This document shows, one piece after another, positions 1 to 5,863 of a stretch of 10,129 nt of DNA. Position numbers and translations under genes: made by a program. Location: NCBI GenBank assembly GCA_039184055.1, contig JBCDBH010000214.1:1-10129 (forward strand), read 5' to 3'. Position 1 is the first letter of the stretch; each line of letters begins with the position of its first letter. Under the pieces are notes generated by a model. That model was not told where the DNA came from. It was given only the letters and a program-made list of their open reading frames with translations, and did not search any database. Origin of the DNA: JBCDBH01 sp039184055. Lineage in GTDB: Bacteria > Acidobacteriota > Thermoanaerobaculia > Multivoradales > J023.

Positions 1-26
1 AGTCAGCGCTCGTTCGAGCGCTGACT
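1..26. repeat. Terminal inverted repeat (fold-back) at contig start
   Basis: Bases 1-12 (AGTCAGCGCTCG) are the perfect reverse complement of bases 15-26, with a 2-base TT spacer. The palindrome sits at the very first base, so it may extend past the edge. It overlaps the first copy of the 55-bp tandem repeat. A fold-back at the exact end of a contig is more often an assembly or amplification chimera than a biological hairpin, and that is the reading preferred here. Confidence 0.85.
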
Positions 27-132
27 AGTTCGCTCACGCCGGAAGCGCTACGCGCCCGTCAACCCGAAACGAGCGCTGACTAGTTCGCTCACGCCGGAAG
101 CGCTACGCGCCCGTCAACCCGAAACGAGCGCT
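15..132. repeat. 55-bp perfect tandem duplication (2.15 copies)
   Basis: Bases 15-69 are repeated without mismatch at 70-124, and the first 8 bases of the unit recur at 125-132, so 63 consecutive bases are identical at a 55-bp offset. Because 55 is not a multiple of three, the extra copy shifts the reading frame of the plus-strand gene. With one copy removed, the frame of that gene is open back to position 3; with both copies it meets a TGA at 22-24. This suggests an assembly duplication at the contig end, or a genuine frameshifting duplication. Confidence 0.9.
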
Positions 133-219
133 ACCGACTGGCTGGCCGAGTTCGACGCTTCTCTACCGCTTCCGGGTTTCGCACACGACCTCGAGCCACT
201 CGGTACGACCGGTGGACGT
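70..219 (+). other. In-frame upstream coding extension of the VWFA-related gene
   Basis: The frame used from 220 onwards is open from 25, and from about 70 the translation looks like real protein (for example DWLAEFDASLPLPGF at 136-180). It contains no ATG, GTG or TTG. The usable GTG at 220 is therefore probably internal, and the true start lies off the contig. Codons 25-69 are read through the first repeat copy in the wrong frame and give an arginine- and lysine-rich string that is probably not real protein. Confidence 0.6.
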
Positions 220-1950
220 GTGATCCTCCGCGGCATCGTCGACATTCCATCGACGGAGCTGGCTCGCAACACGGCCGGCTTGGTCTATGACCGGGTGATC
301 ATCGAAGGGGATCTGTATCTGGGCAAGATCGGCGATCGGCTCGTCGATCCATTCGTGGTCGTGCACCACATCGCTGGCGCTCTCGCCACCGACTCGACGA
401 TCTCCCTACCCTTCTATCGTCGCTTGCGGCCGGGCACCTACTCCTTGGATCTTCGCGTGGCGGATCGATTTGGCCGGGCGTTGGCACGTTCCCAGCACGC
501 CTTTGTCGTCGAGCGTGGCGGTGATCCCGCTGGCGAACCGGTCGGTACACGCCAAGGTTGGCACACCCTTACCCGCTCCCTCGTGGGCATGATGACGACC
601 CTTCCCGCCATCGAGCTTCGACCACCGGACAACGAACCCGTGGCCGGGATCGTCTCGTTTTCAGCCGTCACCACCGGCGGCCCCATCGACAGCGTGGGTT
701 TTCGCGTCGACGATGCCGCCGAGGCTTTGGACCACGCGCCGCCGTGGTACGCCGAGCTGACGCTCGAAACCACGCCAAGACCGCACAAGATCTCCGTCAC
801 CGCCTATGACGAAGATGGGAATCCTCTTGCGCACGACCGTCTGATGGTGAACTCGGCGCCACCGAGCTTCGAGGTGCGGATTCTCGAGCCGACGGCCAGG
901 GAGAGGACCGACCGAATCAAGGTGCGGGTCGACGTACCGCCTGGAGAAGAGATCGCGAATACCGAGATCTGGATCGGCAACCAGAAGATCCTCAGTCGTC
1001 GACAAGCAACGCTCGACGCCGCTCTACCCGAGTGGGCTCGATATGGCACCCATGTCTTGCGAGCCGTTGCCGAGCTGACCAACGGCTCGAGTCGTGATAC
1101 TGCGGTCGTCATCAGTGACGCACCCGTGGAAACCGTCGACGTTCGACTCGTCGAGCTTCTCGTCACGGTCGAAGATGCTCAGGGGCAGGTTGTCCCCGAC
1201 CTATCCAAAGACCGCTTTCGCGTGCTCGACAACGGAATCGAACAGGAGCTCTTGCGCTGTGAGTCCGTGGCGGATCGGCCCATCGATGTCGCCCTCTTGA
1301 TGGACATGTCGGCATCGGTCGGACGCGGTCTCGCGATCTCGAGCGCGGCGGCACGTCGCTTCTTCTCGACAGTGATCGGCCCTCGAGATCGGGCCGCATT
1401 GCTTACGGTGAATCACGATATCCGGGTCCGGGTACCCTTCACGCAGGACACCGAGCGATTGGCTCACGCCACCCGAAGCCTTCGCGCACACGGGACGACG
1501 CGTCTTCACGATGCCGTGGTGTTCAGTCTCTACGGTTTTGGAGGTCTGGGAAGCCGACGAGCTCTCGTGGTGCTGTCCGACGGCAACGACGTCGACAGTG
1601 ATTTCGGCTTCTCTCATGTGCGGCGCACCGCGCTCGACAGTGGCGTCCTCGTCTACCCGATCGTGATCGGTGAGGAGGTACCACGGGTCGATCTCCAGGA
1701 GCTCGCCAACGCCACCGGGGGCCGGTATTTCGCCATCCGCTCGGTCCGTCAGCTCGAGGATGTCTACGCCCAAATCGAAGAAGAGCTACGCAGCCAATAT
1801 CTGCTCGTATATCGCGCGCCTTCTACGGAAGGAGCCCCCGGGCAATTCCGATCGATCGACGTGGACGTGCTCAGAGAATCCAAGAAGGGAGATGCGAGAA
1901 AGATCGACTCGAAGCTTCGCGCCCGCACGGTCTCCGGCTACGAACCGTAG
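220..1950 (+). CDS. GWxTD/VWFA-related protein, N-terminally truncated
   Basis: This is the C-terminal part of an Acidobacteria-type VWFA-related protein, probably secreted or periplasmic; its substrate is unknown. Numbered from the GTG at 220, residues 1-95 resemble the beta-rich end of GWxTD proteins (note the RRLRPGTYSLDLRV stretch). Residues about 129-211 and 215-300 look like two Ig-like domains. The segment about 306-350 matches the lead-in of VWFA-related domains, and the VWA fold follows. Its metal site (MIDAS) is intact: D362-M-S364-A-S366, the Thr pair 426-427 and D454 in LSDGND. The end carries the family hallmark of a YLLVYRAP-type strand and a closing SGYEP. Relatives I recall are about 900-1000 residues long, so several hundred N-terminal residues, including any signal peptide, are missing. 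GTG 220 is given only because it is the sole start codon in frame; coding similarity continues upstream to about 70. The gene converges on the next one with a 9-bp gap. Confidence 0.88.
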   Translation: MILRGIVDIPSTELARNTAGLVYDRVIIEGDLYLGKIGDRLVDPFVVVHHIAGALATDSTISLPFYRRLRPGTYSLDLRVADRFGRALARSQHAFVVERGGDPAGEPVGTRQGWHTLTRSLVGMMTTLPAIELRPPDNEPVAGIVSFSAVTTGGPIDSVGFRVDDAAEALDHAPPWYAELTLETTPRPHKISVTAYDEDGNPLAHDRLMVNSAPPSFEVRILEPTARERTDRIKVRVDVPPGEEIANTEIWIGNQKILSRRQATLDAALPEWARYGTHVLRAVAELTNGSSRDTAVVISDAPVETVDVRLVELLVTVEDAQGQVVPDLSKDRFRVLDNGIEQELLRCESVADRPIDVALLMDMSASVGRGLAISSAAARRFFSTVIGPRDRAALLTVNHDIRVRVPFTQDTERLAHATRSLRAHGTTRLHDAVVFSLYGFGGLGSRRALVVLSDGNDVDSDFGFSHVRRTALDSGVLVYPIVIGEEVPRVDLQELANATGGRYFAIRSVRQLEDVYAQIEEELRSQYLLVYRAPSTEGAPGQFRSIDVDVLRESKKGDARKIDSKLRARTVSGYEP

Positions 1951-1959
1951 CTCGCATTC

Positions 1960-3387
1960 TCACCGACCTTCTTCGGGTACCAACGAAACGACCGCGTCGA
2001 TGACGCGACCCGATAGCGGGTCGTGAAGGGTGAGCGCCATATCGCGCGCCTCGCGAGACACCGTGACCGATGTCGCGACCTCGACGGTAGTCGGTATCGC
2101 CCCGTCGATCACGACTCTCACGCTCTGTCGTTCGACGTCTGAATGCGCACCCTCCACATCTCGCGTCACCGTGCGCAAGTCGAGGTCGGCGGCCTTCTGG
2201 CCGGCGCCTTGATCGAGGAAGCTGACCACGTCTTTGGGCACCGTGAGAGTCAACGGGACCGTCACGAGATCTTCCATGGGGGTGGCTTCTCCCAACTCGA
2301 CGCCGAGGCCACTGGCGCGCCCACCGCCAAAGAGGAGCGTGCTCAAGGCCCGCATATCGAGCTCGGAATCACGCGAGAAATCGTCGAACCCACGTCGAGT
2401 CCGCACCTCGAGTCCAGGATCGTCGACCATGACTTCGATGGTTCGCTGTGCGTTTTCCCCATCGGTCGGCGAGAAGCCGAGGAGATAGTACGAGCGGGTG
2501 TCATCGGTCACATTCTCGAGCGCCACCGCGCGTTGACGGCGGTACAGGGCCGAGCCTCCGGTTTGCTCACCGGCGGCGGTCAACAGCGACAGGCCTCGAT
2601 CACCGACATCGACCGGATACACCGTATAGCCGAGTCGATTCGCCGCCGCCGCCAGCCGATCGATCCTCGCTTCGGCGCTGGTGAAAGAACCACGACCATC
2701 GGGTAGAGCGCCAGCCGGCCAGGTGCCCGCATAGAGCAAGAGGATCTTGCGCCCCGGTGGTCGGGCGAAGCCCTGCAGGGTCGATACGACGGCATCGACC
2801 GCCTGGTCGAGATGCTCGGCATCCTCTTCTCCACTCGGTGCCTTGAGGCGCCGTTTCAAACCCTGAGCTTCACGCTCGACCGCGGCCTCGAGCGCCCGTT
2901 CGAGAACGTTGAGCTCACTTGTCCACGTCGACAGCATGTCGAGACGCGTACCGTCGTAGGCGACGATCGCCATCCGATCACGGGGCCCGACAAGTGAAAG
3001 TTGATCTCGCAACGCATCGAGAGCTCGGTCACGCCGCGCGGCGACCGTGAAAAAGTCGTCGATGAAAACCAAGATACTCCGACCGACCTCGACATCGGCC
3101 TCGAGCGCCGGCAGCTGCCAAACCTCCGCCCCGGACGCCACGGCATGGCCATCACGGGTTTCGGAAAAATACTCGATCGTCACGGGTGAGCCGTCCACCA
3201 GCAGCTCGAAGGTCGATGGCGGTAACCCGACGACACGCTGCCCGCTTCCGTCCGTGACCACGACCTCGACATTGATCACACGGACATCGACCATCTCATC
3301 GAAGAGCGGAACGGGCTCTTCTCGAGCCGTGCACGGACTGCCGAGCAATGCAAAGACGAGAACGATGGCGAGAATGAACCGCGTCAT
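1960..3387 (-). CDS. VWFA-related Acidobacterial domain protein, secreted
   Basis: A 475-residue protein with an N-terminal signal peptide (hydrophobic FILAIVLVFALLG at 4-16, probable cleavage after the CTA at 19-21). The Cys at 19 is preceded by Pro, which argues against a lipobox. Residues 34-75 form the strand-rich lead-in of VWFA-related domains (VRVINVEVVVTD, then a FELLVDG motif). The VWA fold spans about 103-290. The family tail is clear: RSYYLLGFSP at 298-307 and RTRRGF at 329-334. The metal site is degenerate: the expected DxSxS reads D110-D-F-F-T, so both serines are gone. A DD-type variant is, as I recall, a known subgroup of this family. About 140 further residues of unrecognised C-terminal domain follow. 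The ATG is supported by a signal peptide and a strong ribosome binding site. A 133-bp spacer separates it from the operon upstream, so it may have its own promoter. The role is unknown; protein binding at the cell envelope is the likeliest. Confidence 0.9.
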   Translation of the reverse strand: MTRFILAIVLVFALLGSPCTAREEPVPLFDEMVDVRVINVEVVVTDGSGQRVVGLPPSTFELLVDGSPVTIEYFSETRDGHAVASGAEVWQLPALEADVEVGRSILVFIDDFFTVAARRDRALDALRDQLSLVGPRDRMAIVAYDGTRLDMLSTWTSELNVLERALEAAVEREAQGLKRRLKAPSGEEDAEHLDQAVDAVVSTLQGFARPPGRKILLLYAGTWPAGALPDGRGSFTSAEARIDRLAAAANRLGYTVYPVDVGDRGLSLLTAAGEQTGGSALYRRQRAVALENVTDDTRSYYLLGFSPTDGENAQRTIEVMVDDPGLEVRTRRGFDDFSRDSELDMRALSTLLFGGGRASGLGVELGEATPMEDLVTVPLTLTVPKDVVSFLDQGAGQKAADLDLRTVTRDVEGAHSDVERQSVRVVIDGAIPTTVEVATSVTVSREARDMALTLHDPLSGRVIDAVVSLVPEEGR

Positions 3388-3393
3388 GAATGG

Positions 3394-3398
3394 CCTCC
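3394..3398 (-). promoter_or_regulatory. Strong Shine-Dalgarno site of the VWFA-related gene
   Basis: The minus strand reads GGAGG, six bases before the ATG at 3387-3385. It fixes the start of the 475-residue protein, and it is the best ribosome binding site in the window. Confidence 0.8.
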
Positions 3399-3460
3399 GG
3401 CAAAAACGAGTCTCGAGGCAGCTTACCGCAAGGTCGCGTCAACTCGACGGCGATTGATCA

Positions 3461-3476
3461 GACCGCTTGGGCGGTC
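3461..3476 (-). terminator. Possible weak hairpin terminator after the operon
   Basis: GACCGC and GCGGTC form a 6-bp GC-rich stem around a 4-base loop, extendable by two G-U pairs on the minus strand. It lies 45 bases after the stop codon of the NFACT-R gene and before the VWFA-related gene. No T-run follows on the minus strand (TGATCAATC), so this is not a textbook Rho-independent terminator. It could equally be chance or a regulatory palindrome. The rest of the spacer 3388-3520 shows nothing convincing. Confidence 0.3.
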
Positions 3477-3520
3477 CAGCCAACAATCGTCCATGAGACA
3501 CCCCATACCGAGGGCCATCT

Positions 3521-3985
3521 CTATTCTTCGTCACCACGGAGAGGTTCCGCGAAGATCGTCTCGAACCGACGCAACGTTACTTTGCCCGGCGGTAGACCGC
3601 GAGGCTTGTCGACATCACTACAACGCGCCAGATGAACGGCTACTCGTCCTCCGCGCTTGGCTTTGGAATGACCCGCCGCGAGCCCGGCCGCGAAACGCTT
3701 GGTTTCACGGGGCAATCGATCGTGGTTGTCGGGATTGCGAACTACGACATGCGATCCTGATTCGCCCGCGACATGTAGCCAGAAGTCGCGAGACGTTGCG
3801 AGCTTGAGAGTCAGGATGTCGTTGTCGCGGGCGTTTCGGCCGACCAATACGGTCAGACCGTCGGGTGACACAAAGCGGCGCGCGATCGACTTGCCCCGGT
3901 ATTCGCCTTGTTCAGCATTGGACGCCGGGGGCGCCGTGCCGCGTGATTCATCTTTTCGACTGCCGCCTTTTCGACTTCGTCCCAT
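3521..3985 (-). CDS. Stand-alone NFACT-R (DUF814) domain protein
   Basis: A 154-residue basic protein made almost entirely of an NFACT-R domain, the RNA-binding module at the C-terminus of RqcH/Rqc2/NEMF ribosome quality-control factors (known family property). Visible hallmarks are VLVGRNARDND at 46-56, DFWLHVAGESGSHVVVRNP at 67-85, HSKAKRGGRVAVHLA at 106-120 and KPRGLPPGKV at 127-136. The first 30 residues are a polar, Lys/Arg-rich tail that may bind RNA. The NFACT-N, helix-hairpin-helix and coiled-coil parts of the roughly 570-residue RqcH are absent. The protein therefore cannot be a complete RqcH; it may be a free-standing RNA or ribosome binder. The ATG at 3985 leaves a 36-base gap to the gene before it. 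A GTG at 4012 would add nine hydrophobic residues and is less likely. Neither start has a clear ribosome binding site. It is probably the last gene of the DUF58-BatA operon. Confidence 0.82.
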   Translation of the reverse strand: MGRSRKGGSRKDESRGTAPPASNAEQGEYRGKSIARRFVSPDGLTVLVGRNARDNDILTLKLATSRDFWLHVAGESGSHVVVRNPDNHDRLPRETKRFAAGLAAGHSKAKRGGRVAVHLARCSDVDKPRGLPPGKVTLRRFETIFAEPLRGDEE

Positions 3986-4021
3986 GTCGGGACGATAGCA
4001 AAGAAGGACCACCAGACTCGG

Positions 4022-5863
4022 TCATCCGAAGACTCTTCGTTCGTCGAGCCACAACAACGACAATCCCAGCACGGTCAGCAAGAAACCAACCAGTCGCAGG
4101 CGCCGAGAGAAGCGACGTTCGGTCGGCACGGTGGAGACCTTCTCGTCCGTGGTGTCGTCGGTGGCCGTCTCACGGACACCGAGCGTTGCGGCGCGTGTCG
4201 CCTGCTGACGGTCGTATTGTCGGTACGCGCGCCACGCTTTCGACTCGTCGACATGGACGTCGCGGACCATGGGTCCATCTTGCGAAACGAGTCTGAGCTC
4301 ACTCCAGCCATGTGCTCGAGGCCAGACCACTCCATACCACCGGTCGGTTTCGACCTGGCTCTGTTCGAGGGGGACTCGCCATGACTCACCCGAGGCATCG
4401 CGAAACAACAGCTCGGGCTCAGGCGTAGCGGTCACGATCGCGATCTCGAGTGGATGATCAGTCAAAATCGGACCGTTCGGAACGACCCAACGTGTGGTCG
4501 TGTTCCCGCGAGAAGACTCCAAGAGTCGAGCCCAAAGCACGGCGAACGGCTCCGGCTGCCCCTCACGGAGCCAGCGATGGCTGTTCGCCACGAGGGACAC
4601 GGCGACCGTTCCACGACCGCGTGTCGTACGCGCGGCGAGCACCCTTCCGGAAGGATCCACGGCAAGCGGCGTGTGCCCGGGCCGACGGCTCAATTCACTC
4701 GGTGGCAATGAGAGAGCGCTGCTGGTGCGTTCTCGATCCAAACGCAGACGAGCTTGGTAGTCGACAAAGCCCGGGATCGGATCCGCGGTAAAAGGCACGA
4801 GGGAGTCCGTGAACGCACTGTCGATGCCGCGCGACGGCACCACGAGCAGACTCGATCCCTCTTCCTCGATGGCGCGGCGCAACTCCGTTCTTTCCGCGTC
4901 CCTGAGCACGCTCAGACTCTCACCGTCGACCACGACCATGTCGAAACCGCGCAGAAGATCGGCGGTGAGGGTGTCGAGATCGATCGTGTCGAGACCGTGA
5001 AACGCCATCCGAAAACGATCACGGGTGAGCATGCTGCGGATCGCGAATCGAATATCTAAACCTGTCGAGGCTCGGTCGAGAAGATGATCGACCACGAATC
5101 GAGTTTCGAAACGGGGTGCGCCTTCGAGCCACAACACTCGCAACACGGTGGGTCGGTCGACCACCACGCCAAGCGGTGTTCGAACTTCGTTCTCACCGTA
5201 GCGCCACCGCAACTCGTAGAGCCACCTTCCCGCGCTCTTCGGGGTCGAGGTCAGGGCAAAGGACTCGATTGGATCGTTAGTAGGCACGTCGAACACCGCC
5301 TCGACACCAGCCGGTCCGACAAGCTCGAGGGTGCCGCCATGACCGTTTTGCGCCAGAAGACCCTCGACACGAAGGGAATCTCCGAGTTCGATTCTTCGCG
5401 CCCAATCGATCTTGACGATACCCGGCTCGAGCGTGGGTGGTGGATCTGATCGACTCACCCGAACGCGTGAACCCAACGCTCGCCACTGCCAACCGGCAAG
5501 GCCATCGCCGGAGATATGTAGCGAGTCGAGATCGGGCTCGTTCCGAAGGACCGTCGCGAGATCACCCGCCACCCGCGCCCCGGGTGGCGGCGACGACGAG
5601 CCCACCGCGTATACCGGCATGCTCGGATCGAGCGGAGATGAACCTCGTTCCGAGACGAGAAACACCTGCCCTTCTTCGTCCGTGTCGAGGGAGACATCGA
5701 TACGAATCGACATGAGAACGAGACCGAGCCCGACCAGACCCGTGACCAGGAGTCGGCTCGCCCGATGCCTCGAATCACCTCCCGGCCCACGTATGGACTC
5801 GTGGAGGAGCAAGGCCACGGTCACGACGATCGCGATGCCGACGGAGATCTCGTCGAGCAGCAT
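4022..5863 (-). CDS. Membrane-anchored glutamine-amidotransferase-like protein (Bat/MoxR operon)
   Basis: A 613-residue protein with two N-terminal membrane segments (about 7-20 and 38-53), a large soluble region and a C-terminal membrane segment (about 591-606). The core at about 241-345 (LRVLWLEGAPRFETRFVVDHLL, then FDMVVVDGESL) resembles the class I glutamine-amidotransferase-like fold found in such proteins of MoxR/Bat operons. There, I recall, it is usually preceded by Ig-like strands, as 150-235 appears to be here. The protein contains no cysteine at all, so it cannot be an active thiol-dependent amidotransferase; a structural or binding role is inferred. The start is the ATG at 5863, which overlaps the previous gene's TAA by one base (TAATG) and begins just before the first membrane segment. 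A longer open frame to 5971 would add 36 residues lying inside the upstream gene. The stretch at 549-582, before the last membrane segment, is polar and probably a linker. Family placement is moderately sure; function is unknown. Confidence 0.78.
   Translation of the reverse strand: MLLDEISVGIAIVVTVALLLHESIRGPGGDSRHRASRLLVTGLVGLGLVLMSIRIDVSLDTDEEGQVFLVSERGSSPLDPSMPVYAVGSSSPPPGARVAGDLATVLRNEPDLDSLHISGDGLAGWQWRALGSRVRVSRSDPPPTLEPGIVKIDWARRIELGDSLRVEGLLAQNGHGGTLELVGPAGVEAVFDVPTNDPIESFALTSTPKSAGRWLYELRWRYGENEVRTPLGVVVDRPTVLRVLWLEGAPRFETRFVVDHLLDRASTGLDIRFAIRSMLTRDRFRMAFHGLDTIDLDTLTADLLRGFDMVVVDGESLSVLRDAERTELRRAIEEEGSSLLVVPSRGIDSAFTDSLVPFTADPIPGFVDYQARLRLDRERTSSALSLPPSELSRRPGHTPLAVDPSGRVLAARTTRGRGTVAVSLVANSHRWLREGQPEPFAVLWARLLESSRGNTTTRWVVPNGPILTDHPLEIAIVTATPEPELLFRDASGESWRVPLEQSQVETDRWYGVVWPRAHGWSELRLVSQDGPMVRDVHVDESKAWRAYRQYDRQQATRAATLGVRETATDDTTDEKVSTVPTERRFSRRLRLVGFLLTVLGLSLLWLDERRVFG

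Noticed and set aside
2006..2023. A 7-bp perfect stem with 4-base loop as terminator for the plus-strand gene
   Set aside because: It lies inside the coding end of the opposing gene, no T-run follows on the plus strand (TGAAGGG), and such stems arise often in GC-rich coding DNA.
3425..3442. A sigma-70-like promoter upstream of the 475-residue VWFA-related gene (TTGACG and TAAGCT on the minus strand)
   Set aside because: The two hexamers are only 11 bases apart instead of about 17, and no better -10 element is visible.
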